Source: Hirsutella rhossiliensis (lineage: Eukaryota; Ascomycota; Sordariomycetes; Hypocreales; Ophiocordycipitaceae). Taken from it: a stretch of 64,000 nucleotides of DNA. A program made the translations under genes and the position numbers. How positions within the stretch are numbered: the first letter of the stretch is position 1; each line of letters begins with the position of its first letter. The stretch lies in assembly GCF_020360975.1 (NCBI RefSeq), contig NW_025408668.1, forward strand, positions 6,448,001 to 6,512,000. Reading direction: 5' to 3'. The notes beneath the pieces were generated by a model that was given only the letters and a program-made list of their open reading frames with translations, made no database searches and was not told where the DNA came from. Shown here one piece after another: positions 50,150 through 60,744 of this stretch.

Positions 50150-53100
50150 TTAATAGTATTAGATTAACTTCCTTTATAATACCCGCTTATAACTATAACT
50201 ATAGTACTTAGTAAATAGTAATTATACTTACCTCTAGCTATCTTTAAAGAGGCGTTACTATACGACCTACTACTAAGAATAGCCTTTTATACTTTATACT
50301 TATTACTTAAATAGTTATAAAGTCTATAGCTATTTATAAAAGCCTAGGGTACTTAAACTACTATATATACTAATATTTACGCGGATTATAAATATTACTA
50401 TCTATAGGTAATAGGTCCTTTTACTACCTAGTATACTTATCCTTTACTTTATTAGTATTATTTTCTTTATAAGGACGTGTCTAAGCTTTATCCTTATATT
50501 ATTTAAATAGAGAATAGTACTATATCTATTAACGCTTTACGGCTAGTTTATTATAATCCTTTATAGAGATATTTTATATCTTATATTCTTTATCTTAAAC
50601 GAACTATACTATATTTTTTGCCTTAGAAACCTTTATTAGCTTTTTAAACTATACTATCTTAAAATAACCTTATTAATAAGTATAGTATAATACTAGTACT
50701 ATATAATATATTAAAGTCTTATCTAGCTTATTATAGTATTTATTAAGCTTCTTTTAGCTAAGATTAATATTAGCTTTAAAATACTTAAGGTTAAGATACT
50801 TATCGATCCTAGCTTTAGCCTTCTTTAATTCTACTAGTAAGAATTTATATCTTATAATTATATCCTATACTTTACTATAGGACTTAAAATATCCTTACTT
50901 ATACTTCTATTAAATCCTATCGCCTTTAAGCGCTTTAACTATATCCTTAAAGCTTTATAAGATATCCCTAAATACCTTTAAAATAAACTAGTCCTTATTA
51001 TTTAGTTTATTCTTATCTTAATATATAATAGGTATAACTACGCTTACTTTAAGCCTCCTTAACCGCTTTAACGTATTATCTTTTTCTTATTCTTACTTAT
51101 ACTTTAAGACTAGCGTCTTAAAGTATAAGAATATACCCTTATATTCCTATTTTACTATTATAAAGAAATAACAGGCATAGGGAGGCTTTATAGAATAAGC
51201 TAGTAAAAAGAGGCTCTATAATACAGTCTAAGGGAATAACCCTTAAAAGACAAAGACCTCTACTAGACAACTATACCTTCCTCTAGGAAAAGCGGGTCAG
51301 GATAAGCCTATCCTTACAAACAAAAATATGCATTTTATGCATAAGTCAATTACGAGCAGAACAGATACCCTATTGCCTATTTTGGCCTAGCGGTTCCGAA
51401 GATATCCGCGATACGAGAATAGGTGGGGCATAGAACATTCTAGTTAAATCCACTACTTATGCTAGAACCCATAGTCTTACGTCAACCATCACGCTATAAT
51501 CAGACCACCTACTAAGTTAAGAAGATATACTATAGATAGAGCTTTTCAAGCACTATAGAATGTGCTAGAAAGCTGACTAATTAGTCTACTAGTGGGCGAG
51601 CAATAGTCTATAAAAGACGAAGGATTTCCCTGGGAGTAGTAGATAGAATAAGCAAGTTCGCAAGCATCTTTTGCAACGCTATTCTTTCAATATATTATTC
51701 AGCCCCTTATATGCTCGTTATAAATTCCGGACGAAATCCTACCCTATACTCCTTCGACCGATCTTTCCGCTTACGTTATCGATTACCCGATTCTACGCTT
51801 ATTGCTCATACCTTCTTACATAAAGTAAGGTTAAAGCCTTAAGGCCCGCCGGATTATATATAGCTATAATAGCTAGCGCGTTTTATTATCGATAACTACC
51901 TTAAGAGGCTTTTAAATTCTTATACTTAGATCCCTAGATATATTAAACTCTAGCTACTAGATATTATAGAGAAGTATAGTAAGTAAATTAAATTAGTAGA
52001 TTATAACTATAAGGTTATAGAGCTTACTAACTAGGCCTTTCTTCCGCTAAAGCTTATACTTAGTCGTAGCTAAGACGTCTCTATATTATAGCTAAGACTT
52101 AAATATATCGATATCTTATTTAAAGAGAATAGCTTTAACTATAAGGTTAATTATATAGCTAAAGTAACGGCCTTATTATTCCTTACTAAAGAACCTAAAT
52201 CTCTTTTTAATAGTATCTATTATAGTATTATTATTTAGTATATTATTAAGCGTAAAGTACCTTATTTTCTTATCTAGGATCTTATATAACCTAAGTATTT
52301 TAATAATCTTATATTTAATATTAGCCCCTAAGTATTAAACTATTAGCTTAAGTACTCTAAGAATAAGCTTATAGGACTTACTATCTTTATTTCGAAAGAA
52401 GTATATAACGCTATATAAAGTATACTTATTTTATAATCCCTAACTATTAAACGAGATATATATTAACCTAGGTAAACGCCTTAATACCTTAATAACCTTC
52501 TCTTTATACTTCTTAAATTTAGTAACGGCGCGCTTATAAACTATATTATAGCTAATATAGGTATCCGCGCTTATAATAAATAAGTTAAGGTACTTAAAAA
52601 TAGCTTATAGCCTTATATTTTTAAGTTCTTAGAATAATAAATTACTCTTAATAGTCTATTTAACTACTAGATATTAAAAGATATTCCTATTAAAGCTCTT
52701 AATAAGGTAATATATAATAGCTTACTCTTAGGGCGTATTTAAATTAAGGTTAAAAGCGTCCGTTATTATCTAGTATCTTATAAATAGTTTCTTTTAAGGC
52801 GCTAGCTTAAAACGTTTTCTAGAAGGATCTTAGATCTTATAATAGTCCTAGAAATACCGCTTAGCGTTTTAGGTACTAATTAAAATTATAGTACTAAGCT
52901 TTAGCTTATTTTATTTAATATAAACTTTATAAACCTATCGCCGATTTAAGCCCTTTTTAATATTAAAGCTATATTCCTATACCTATAATTTTATACTTTA
53001 GCTTTACTAGGCCTATATATAACTATAAAACTATTAAAATAATTAATCTTTATCTCGTTAAGCGGCGCGGGCCTTAGCTAGTATAGATAGCTTAGGTATA

Positions 53101-53450
53101 AATAGAGCTAGCGTTAAGGGAGCTAGTAAGAAAAAGGGAGGTAGTATAAAATCTATAGCTATATATTAAGTAGAAGAAATAAGGGTCTAGAAAAGCGAGT
53201 AATAAAGGGAGGCTAGGCTAACGCTAGTACTAGAATAATAAAACGTAAGTAAATTATATCGGACGCGTTAATATATTAAGCCTATAACTAGTTAATATAT
53301 TATATATAGTATATAGATTTATAATATTCCTAGGTATATATAAACGTACTCCTTAATAAGCACTAACCCTTAGGTATAGTTTAGGCTAGGCTACTTAATT
53401 TTAAAATTTCTAAATATCGTAGTAATACTTAATTAACCTTTATTAATATA
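50150..53450 (-). mobile_element. hAT transposase relic, RIPed, interrupted by an unmutated insert
   Basis: On the minus strand the hAT landmarks occur in order. These are an N-terminal catalytic stretch (TLNNILNNNTIIDTI, matching the LDNASNNDTM motif, about 52230-52285), INLIVKAILF (about 52125-52160) and the GKLHN-like GLVSKLYN (about 52020-52045). Across the insert at 51157-51826 come a linker and KARIDKYLNLKYFKANINL (about 50750-50815), LNKYYNKLDKT (about 50715-50745) and a C-terminal dimerisation block (about 50270-50360). Stops fit RIP. The outer boundaries are uncertain; arrays of a TTAAGTTAGTTAA-like word lie at 49855-49990 and 53440-53580 and may be subterminal repeats. Confidence 0.78.
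51157..51826. repeat. Unmutated LTR-like insertion in the hAT relic
   Basis: About 670 bp with normal CA/TG content, between two copies of TAAAG (ending about 51156 and starting 51827). The hAT frame is broken by it. Its minus-strand start (TGTAAGAAGGTATGAGC) and the stretch at 51735-51780 (GGAGTATAGGGTAGGATTTC on the minus strand) resemble the C1 family LTR (43408 copy). A TATA-like CTATAAAAGACG is at about 51610. I read it as a solo LTR of a relative of C1, but the other end does not begin with a canonical TG/CA, so boundaries are tentative. Confidence 0.55.
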
Positions 53451-53584
53451 ACTAACTTAATATCGTAATAATATTAAGTTAGTTAATTAATAAGAATTAG
53501 CTCTATTAAGTTAGGTTAAGTTAGTTAATATTAACCTAGTTAATAACCTTATAATTAACGTTATATTAATCGTTACCCTATATA

Positions 53585-54216
53585 TAATAAAATAAAGAGT
53601 AAAGAATAGGGCTAATATTTAATTTATTAATCTTTAACGAGCTCCTCTAAGGGTTATACTACCTTACTTTTATAACTATAAGATGCCTCCTAGCCCTATG
53701 CTTTCTCTAAAATAGTTACTCTAGCTAGTAGTTAAAACTAACTAGCTACCTACTAAAGTTAAGCACTTTAAGTATATAATAGGTTGCCCTTCCTTTTAAA
53801 GAGTTCGTCCTATACTCTTAGGTTCTTACTAAGGTAGACTAATCGTAGTCTGCTAGAAATGCCTTATTTATAAAGTCGCCTTTAGATACCTAAGAGTTCT
53901 CTTTATTATTATATCCTTTCTATTTTATAAGATACCTTTAACGACTTTTCGGTCCTTAATAATCGAGGATCTTTTTAATATTATAAGTAGTCTTAGCTAT
54001 AAAAGGGTAGTCCTTAGGCTTAATAGGCTCTTAATCCCGAACCTAATAGAACTCTAAGCTACTAATAGGTAAGATATTATAAATCTTAACTATTAAAGGC
54101 AAGCGTAGTCGGTAGGCTAGTTTATAACCCCTAACGACTTTTTTAATCTAGTATAGCCCGACGTACTTATTAGTTAGCTTTTTAGTCGGCCGTCGTAGCG
54201 GAAGGTTCTTTATAGT
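53585..54216 (-). mobile_element. Second copy of the G3 Gypsy 3' end
   Basis: It aligns directly and in the same orientation with about 4155-4796, with mostly transition differences. It encodes the region after integrase of a minus-strand Gypsy. The left edge begins at a tatatataa word shared with the first copy. The right edge (TTCTTTATAG, 54206-54215) is abrupt and adjoins unmutated DNA, so the element is truncated here. Confidence 0.83.
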
Positions 54217-54920
54217 TAGGATCCCCTATACATCGGGCAACGAAAGACTCTTAATTCTCTATCTAAGTAATAGTAAAAAGTTAGCTTCTTATACTTATGA
54301 TTTTAGGCTAAGTGGCGATGTTGCCACCTAGGCAGCATAGATAACGACGTTACCTAGAAGGTTCGAATCTATTACTAATATGGCATTACGAACTGCTTGC
54401 TGCCTATTAGGCAGCACAGTGCATGAGCGTTCCGATCTTAATAGAATACATCCTACTTCGTTCTTCATAGCCGCCAAATATTTTATTTTCAAGTACTAGG
54501 TTTGTACTCTGGTTTGTTGAAAAACATCCCAACCTCCACTCGCCACCATATCACGCGACTGCAAAGTGAGCTTTGTCGGGGAAGCAGTTGACGACAAAGG
54601 CTCGACAAGTGGTAACCGCAGCGCGGTTCACCCTCCGTTCCTCAAGGCACGGAAGGGGCGGAAAAAGGATCCTTTCATCTCTTCGTTCCTCAAGGCACAG
54701 AGAAATCTCGAGCATGCTTCCTGACACGGAAAGTCCAGCCGGAGGATCTTTTCTTCCAGGATTGGGAGCCCCAATAATCTTGACCATTCTGTTCAGCGTC
54801 ACTCGCTACAGGTGTAGGTGTGATTTGAGAAGAGTTCTCCTAGGGACCTGTCAAGCTGGTAAAATACCGCTACACCATGCAAAATGAGGGCACCCCCGAT
54901 AGAGGTGTTACTAACGCGTA
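54217..54920. other. Unmutated spacer, no gene recognised
   Basis: This begins the non-RIPed block. It holds a word shared with 62495-62545 (atcgggcaacgaaagactct, from about 54227), two GGCAGCA words near 54332 and 54411, and a direct repeat TTCCTCAAGGCAC at about 54640 and 54694, also seen inverted near 56582. Open frames 54573-54887 plus and 54551-54802 minus overlap one another and show no domain. The right part is likely the 3' untranslated region of the LPMO gene. Confidence 0.5.
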
Positions 54921-55896
54921 TTATAGGCCCTTTCTTATCCTGACAGGACCATATCCACAACCCTGAGGCGCTGCATAGGGGGTCGTCCAAGCTGGGGAGG
55001 AAGACAACGCGGTGGAAGACGCTCCGGTGGGGTGGACGGCAATAGTCGGAGGTGCTGCATCCCTGCCCTTGTAGAGGGCTGGGCCTGGAATCACATAAGT
55101 GGCAAGACTGTTGAAGATATCAATTAGGATGCCGGGATCGGTTGGTGTGTAGAACTGGGTGGCAGGAATGCCTTTCGGTGTAGCAGTGCCACCACCTGTC
55201 ACCTTCAAGTTGAGGCATTGCGGGTAAGCTTGCGCACCATTGTCTACCTTTGCGAGATGCAGTGCAATGATCTCATGACGAAGAACATAATTGCCTGCTG
55301 CAATGTCGGAAGGGATGTTGACCGTCCAAGTATTGTTGGCAGCCATGAGCTCATCGCTGGCCCATCTTCCGGGGGACTTGCTGTTGTCGAGAAGACCAGC
55401 CTCTTCAATTTTGAAGAACTCAAGTTCGGTCTTGTTCACAGAAGCGCAGCTCCCATTGCAGTTCGCAAGGTAGCTGATGACCTGCTCTGTGTTAGCATTC
55501 TGATTGGATTCGAACAACTTCTGTTGCAACGTGATCCTGGGTCCATGGTCCGCTCCTGCTCCACAAACTTACCGGACCGCGGTGATCTTCGAACCATTTG
55601 TTCCAGTGAATCGTCGCCTTGCCTCCAGCAGCCACCTCGCCAGCGAGAGAACCAGGCTTGGCATCCTGGTGGCAGATAATATTCGGCTGGTTGTAGTCAA
55701 AGGTTTGAACAGGGCCGTCCTGAGTATCCGCAGTTGGCCACGCGATAAGATCAGGGACGTTTTGTTCATGAGGGAATTGATCGACCAGGAATCCACCATA
55801 GGACTTGCCATCAATGTCGATACGATCGATGTGCCCATGAGCTGCGGCCAGACCAGATGTGCCTAGGATGAGACATGCGACTTTAGAGAGAGACAT
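54921..55896 (-). CDS. AA9 lytic polysaccharide monooxygenase (secreted, copper-dependent)
   Basis: Exons 55896-55573 and 55481-54921 are joined by a 91-bp intron (GTAAGT...GCTAAC...CAG, phase 0), giving 294 residues. A signal peptide of 19 residues (ends GLAAA) exposes His20 as the mature N-terminus. Counting from that His, the mature protein has His1 and His86 (EDHRGP) plus Tyr175 (AQAYPQC), the copper site, along with His158 and Gln173. Cys56/Cys178 and Cys97/Cys101 are placed for two disulfides. These positions match those I recall for family AA9 enzymes. The enzyme oxidatively cleaves cellulose or related glucans outside the cell. No CBM1 follows; instead there is an extra Ser/Thr/Ala/Pro tail of roughly 50 residues after the PGPALY end of the fold. 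The ATG at 55896 is the only start that precedes the signal peptide. A TATA-like box is 125 nt upstream and a MITE about 400 nt upstream. Confidence 0.95.
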
Positions 55897-56020
55897 TGTT
55901 AAGTGAAGAGTGAACTTCAGTCAATGAAGCAAAGTGAACGATTGATAAGAAGAATGAGAAAAGAGAATGTGTAGAACAGGATGAGGAAGAGAAAGGAGGA
56001 TTTTGAGGGGAGAAGAAGGG

Positions 56021-56030
56021 ACTTTATATG
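56021..56030 (-). promoter_or_regulatory. TATA-like box of the AA9 gene
   Basis: CATATAAAGT on the minus strand, about 125 nt before the start codon at 55896. It is followed on that strand by a long purine/pyrimidine-biased leader (55900-56010), common before fungal secreted-enzyme genes. Confidence 0.5.
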
Positions 56031-56302
56031 TGCCCAAACATAATGGGTTCTTTGCGGGTAAGCAGCACAATCTACGTACACTCGCCATGCGTCGCACAAC
56101 GACGACGCTCTTCTTTTTCCAGCCGTTTCGTTCTCAGCCCGGCAGCAGCACTGGTCGGTTGACATGTTCCCACATCAGCTGAAAGCGCTGCATTTGCAAC
56201 ACAACCCCTTTCCCCACTCGTGAAATTGAATGGACCTGCTGATTGCCTGTTACGATTTGACTCTATTCGCCTCCACTGTACCTGCATTGATCCAGGTTTG
56301 AG

Positions 56303-56508
56303 CAGGGCTCCTAATAGTGCAAACCGTTTACACTGATAGTGCACATTGGGTCGTCAACGCCTGCCAAAAGCAATTAATGTTGAATTTTAACTGGCGGAAA
56401 TAGGATCTGGCCAATTGGATACCGGTACTCTCTAGATTTGCTTTTGATCTGAGCTGACGGCTCAGTGTGCACTATCAGTGTGAACCGTTTGCACTATTAG
56501 GAGCCCTG
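56303..56508. mobile_element. 206-bp hAT-type MITE
   Basis: Both ends read CAGGGCTCCTAATAGTGCAA on opposite strands, and the terminal inverted repeats extend to about 43 bp with a few mismatches. The element is flanked by a perfect 8-bp target duplication GGTTTGAG (56295-56302 and 56509-56516). An 8-bp duplication with CAGGG ends is typical of hAT superfamily miniature elements. It has no coding capacity and is not RIPed. It lies in the upstream region of the AA9 gene. Confidence 0.95.
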
Positions 56509-56516
56509 GGTTTGAG

Positions 56517-58233
56517 CTTGATTAGACGTCTAATTAACAAGAAACAGGAGAAGGCTCGCCGGTCATGGTTCGCGCAAAAAGCCTTGAGGAACGAAAGTTT
56601 GAGGTTTGAGTTAACATAATGTTGGAGGGGGATTTATCTGTCTATATATTTGAAGGTTTGTGGTGGTTGCGTCACTGCCCGAGAATTCCTTCCCGCAGTA
56701 GCTTGCATCGTGCGAAGGGTGATTGGGGGCGAATCTTAGGAGAGCGGGCACCAACGTGTCATGTCGTGCAGCACTACGTGTCAATAAAAAGCAAGAAGGT
56801 GAGAAATGACGGAGGAAGAGCAGATAAAATGTAACCCGTAGAATCCGGTCTTGAGGCTGGCCTGTTTACCGTTCTTCGCATCATATTCGTTGATTACACA
56901 GATCATCTAAAGCTCTGGAAACCAAATTATGGCGACGTCCACGGTCCGAGTCGAGTTCATATGCCAATTCGGCGCCAGCCAACTCATACACAACCACAGC
57001 ATCCCCAGAGCCTTGTCACCGCGGCAACTCGGGCCGGAGGGGATGCTGAATACAACGAGTGGTTTGTACAGGCCATGATGCCTCTTATGAAGGAGCATGA
57101 ATCAGCATGTTGCGGTGCGTCGGGGGCTTTCTGTGAATGATGCGGGCGGTTTGCGACAGACATCCTACAGAGTCCAATATCGATGCTACACGCAGACGAA
57201 GCTCGCATTGTGGTTCGGGTAACATCGTTATGTGGAAGAGAGCAGTGCGAAGTAGAAATGAGAGAGGAAATGCAACTGGTGATTAGGGAAATGCGGCAGG
57301 AGGAGGAAACGCGGGATGAGTTTTTGGGACGCAATAGTTGCATGGAGGTCAGGTGTGCAAAATATGCGGGAGGACGGTGGGAGGATGACCAAGTATAGGA
57401 TAGGAAACCCGAATCTGACCAGTGCAGATCCAGCTTTTACTCCGCGATTGACTCATGTACGAATGAAGAAGCATCAATGCGAATGATCCTGTGCACTTGG
57501 TCCGACGGGGTCGCGCGGGAGGGTGACCCTTGGCTGGCTCCAAGCTGGCTCCAACCCTTGGTCCTCGAAGATTCTCCCAAGTCTGTGCGTGCCAACAACT
57601 CCTCTGCTGGCAACCAGTGCAATTCGAGGTTTCGCGCTAAACTTCCCAGGCTCTGTCAGATATGTTCCCTGTTCCCCTGGCTCTAAGATCTCCTATTGGC
57701 TATGACCTATGTACAGCCCATCAAGGCGCCAATCGGGGAAGCTGGAATTGCTTCCTGTTCTACGGAGGAATCTTTTGAACGTTGTGTGCCGCGCTAAAGC
57801 AACCCCTATAAGAAAAAAAAACGTACCGAACTTCTGTTGCCGTAGAAACTGAAGAAATTTTGCCTGAATTTGCGCGTTTGGCGGCGGCTCCCTGTTTCGA
57901 AGCTCTTGCGAGACTCAAGAACAGGCTTTATAGCCCTTGCAATAGCGATTTGGGAATACATTGCGCGTTGGCGACGTAGAAATACGTCATGAGTAAGTAT
58001 CATGCGGTCTCGAGTTTTGGTGGGAAGATGCACTAAAAACGCGGTGCTACGATAGTGGGCCCGTGCGCGGCTGTCTTAGGGTTTTCTGCATGTCCACAAC
58101 TTTTGTGGCCCCAAGTTGGCTTACGATGGCACTAGCCAACGGGTACAATCTCCGCGCCCCACCTGACCAGGTTTAAACCCGGGAGCTAAGCCCACGCCAC
58201 CGCAGCACTAAAATTTCGACCCCTGCCCTAGAA
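56517..58233. other. Unmutated intergenic DNA, no convincing gene
   Basis: Several small frames overlap on both strands (56619-56834 plus, 56984-57343 minus, 57183-57398 plus, 57437-57622 minus, 57806-58033 minus). None has a domain, a plausible start context or consistent intron signals. The stretch near 58033-58230 is GC-rich and leads into the LINE fragment, of which it may be a more decayed part. Confidence 0.45.
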
Positions 58234-58711
58234 TTGCTGTAACCATCGCGTACCACGGTCCCACTTTATTGGCACTCGCAAACTCGCGCCACCGAAAGAC
58301 GAGAAATTCACCCGCAAGATGTACGACGAGCTAACTAGAAAGGAATCTGAAGTGTTGGTACAACTTCGAACTGGCAAATCACGACTGAATGGCTACCTTT
58401 GCAAAATCGGGGCAGAGGAATCGGATGACTGCACCTGCGGACAGTCGGCGGAAACGGTGGAACATTTCCTCTTTCGATGCAGAAGATGGACGGTACAACG
58501 AGAAATCATGCTTCGATATGCTCGCGGAAAGATGGGAAACCTGTCTTTCTTCCTAGGAGGCAAGGCAGAGTCAGACGACGACAAGTGGCAGCCCGATATG
58601 GGGGCTGTACGGGCGACAATACAGTTCGCATTGGCAACAAAACGTTTCAACATGGACGCTGCCAAAGCCAGCGCAAAGCGCGGCTCAATGGCTTTGAGAT
58701 GCAGATGTTAA
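58234..58711 (+). pseudogene. Non-LTR retrotransposon (LINE) C-terminal fragment
   Basis: After a TAG at about 58231, a plus frame is open to a TAA at 58709-58711. It reads RKLAPPKDEKFTRK, then LTRKESEVLVQLRTGKSRLN (about 58325-58390) and a zinc-knuckle-like C-x-C...H-x4-C set (CTCGQSAETVEHFLFRCRRW, about 58430-58490). A LSFFLGGK segment follows, then an RATIQFALAT helix. This order is the region after RNase H at the C-terminus of Tad1/I-like LINE ORF2 proteins in fungi. The RT and RNase H parts are absent, as expected of a 5'-truncated copy. The ATG at 58319 is internal, not a true start. Not RIPed. Confidence 0.75.
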
Positions 58712-58978
58712 GCAATTCGGTTGAGACTACGCTACTTTCTTAACAATTGCATGCCAAGAAAGTATGATGACAAAAGAAGGTGCAAGGTATCGCCGCGATG
58801 TTCGCAGATTTTGATGTCCTTCTTCCTCTAGTTTTTGCAAGGTATGCGAACAGGGTAGTCCATACAAGGATGTAAATGTCTGGCTGCAAGGACCATGACT
58901 AGGGTGCATGTGCAGCTGCCGCTGTTCTTGTAACTTACCTCGCGTAGTGCCCGATGCGACACCTAGCCTCGAACTGAT

Positions 58979-59428
58979 TCAAACAGTACTCCGGAGATAT
59001 CTGGAGGCGCTCGTAGTTATTGAGAAACTCGCACGTATGTATTTATGTGCGCCGATGGGGTCCTCGCTTAGCGGGTGATTATGCTCAGCACAATCTTTGT
59101 CTGGCCGATGACCAAGGATCCACGTGCTTCCATCTAGTGACTTTTTGGCCAGCACTAAGAACTTGCAGCCGGTTTTCCGACTCGCGGTGCGACGTACTCG
59201 CTCGACTGTATTGCTCGGTGGTAGTCTGTTTCGATCGCACGCGTAGACGATTTTGACCCGGCCGTTCGGGGTCTTCGACGATTTACCCGTCGTAAATGCA
59301 TACCCTCGAGACTCTGCCCAATTGTTGATCGCCTTGAACAAAGCCTCTCGGGATTCGTATACGCCTTCCGGTGGGAGGACATCTGCGGCAAACGTTATTG
59401 AGGCCATTGTTGATCGGTTCTTGGGCAA
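58979..59428 (-). pseudogene. MULE (Mutator-like) transposase N-terminal fragment, FAR1-type DNA-binding domain
   Basis: The 149-codon frame starts MPKNRSTMASITFAADVLPP and has the FAR1/GCM-type fold signature. YESREALFKAINNWAESRGY (about residues 24-43) and a first metal Cys in VYACDRN (about 61-67) are followed by RKTGCKF with the second Cys, and the His pair in CAEHNHPLSEDP (about 113-124). This domain precedes the MULE catalytic core in fungal elements. After residue 128 the frame turns into unrelated sequence and stops, so the DDE core is missing. The fragment is probably decayed or truncated. Not RIPed. Confidence 0.72.
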
Positions 59429-60637
59429 TCGATGCTTAGGGCGCGGGTGGGACGCGCTAGGGGGACGTTTGGAGTCTGCGGGGTAAGAACGCGCACCTTA
59501 TCAGTCGTCTGAAACCATCTCGCCATCGGTTAACCTACCAAGGATCGCGGAACCCACTTAGCTGCGACGTCTTACAATCTCTATCCCGGCCCAATCGGCG
59601 GCACACTCATGACTCCTCCACAGATCGACAAATCGTCTGGTTTTCTTCCTTGCTGCCGCCATGCACCCTGCGCATGTTCACCTGTTGCACCAAAAGTAGA
59701 ACGCGCGCTCCAGCAAGTGGTGCGCAACTGACTGTTATGGCATGTGGTCTGTGTGTGACATCACCTTTTAGTCCAGTCTCTGCAAGGAGCAACCTATCAC
59801 CTCGCATAAATATCAACTGAATGAAACGTCCGACTCATATGTAAGTAAATTACAGGATGATCTCATGTGTTGACAAACAAACCGTGTAGCCTTATATGCC
59901 CTTGACAGCTAGGCATCCATCATCCCTGCAACATCTACTCTTCTTCCCCTGGGAACCAGTCCTCCTTTTAGTTATTTCAGTGGCCCACTACATAAATTTA
60001 GTTATGTGGACCCGGTTCCGCCGCCCGAACTCCCTTAGCGGTCTCCAGAACGCATGGAATTGTAATGGGAGACGAAGGTGGTATCTGAAACGCATTGTGT
60101 GGAGGCCGTACGTTGCCGGCAAGTATCGCTGGCATCGTCAGGACGTCAAGAGCCATCCAAGACAGCCTCGGGTAATCACTCAGCCCTCTTGAAAATCCGG
60201 TAACTCAACTGGGGTCGGCGACGTCCTTGTCCTTCCTAGACACAATAATAGATCGCCTGCGGACGTATTCATCTGCATTGCTGACGCAACCGCAGCGCCG
60301 AAAGCTTCTTCATCTGCCGTTCACTTTGGTCAGCCATGCGATCCGGCCACCGAGATGGGACGAATATTTCAACTCGTGGCGCCCCGAGCGAGCTTACTTG
60401 GAGTCATTCGGCCCGCTCTTACCCCAACCGTGTCCGTCCGAGGTTATTTTCCTCTCCCGCGCGTTGCAGCATCTCTTTTGGCCGACTTTTCGGCTGAGGA
60501 CCCTAAGGTCGGTCCCACAAGTGAAGGCTTTGCATAAGATGGGGTCACGATAAGTGCACCCTGCATGAAAGGTTTCAGTCTAGGTAAGAACCAGATTATG
60601 CTACCTGGCTAAGACGCCGAGAGTAGAGGTATCTATC
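59429..60637. other. Unmutated intergenic DNA, no convincing gene
   Basis: Frames 59607-59816 minus, 59896-60192 plus and 60227-60553 plus have no recognisable domain and no splice or start context that would support them. The last 100 bp forms the metallopeptidase promoter. Confidence 0.45.
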
Positions 60638-60645
60638 TATAAAAA
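60638..60645 (+). promoter_or_regulatory. TATA box of the metallopeptidase gene
   Basis: TATAAAAA lies about 100 nt upstream of the ATG at 60745. The leader between them is C/T- and A-rich with no upstream ATG in a good context. Confidence 0.55.
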
Positions 60646-60744
60646 GGAAAGGTTAAGCCTCGAGTTAATCTTACCATCTCAATAATAGATATTTTCTATC
60701 CAGCCTCGAAGACACCCCCAGCTTCCCGCCCCTCTCTAACTGCA

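Noticed and set aside
54350..54372. tRNA-like T-loop word GGTTCGAATC
   Set aside because: The surrounding bases do not form a T stem, and no D or anticodon arm fits.
54551..54887. Overlapping frames on both strands downstream of the AA9 gene
   Set aside because: They contradict one another, contain the TTCCTCAAGGCAC repeat, and show no domain.
55218..55866. Plus-strand frames of up to 153 codons over the AA9 gene
   Set aside because: These are shadows of the AA9 exons, whose copper ligands, Cys pairs and intron are clear on the minus strand.
56984..57343. 119-codon minus-strand frame
   Set aside because: It is Ser/Cys-rich with no domain, and a competing plus frame covers 57183-57398.
60227..60553. 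108-codon plus-strand frame upstream of the metallopeptidase
   Set aside because: No recognisable motif or gene context; it may be random in GC-balanced DNA.
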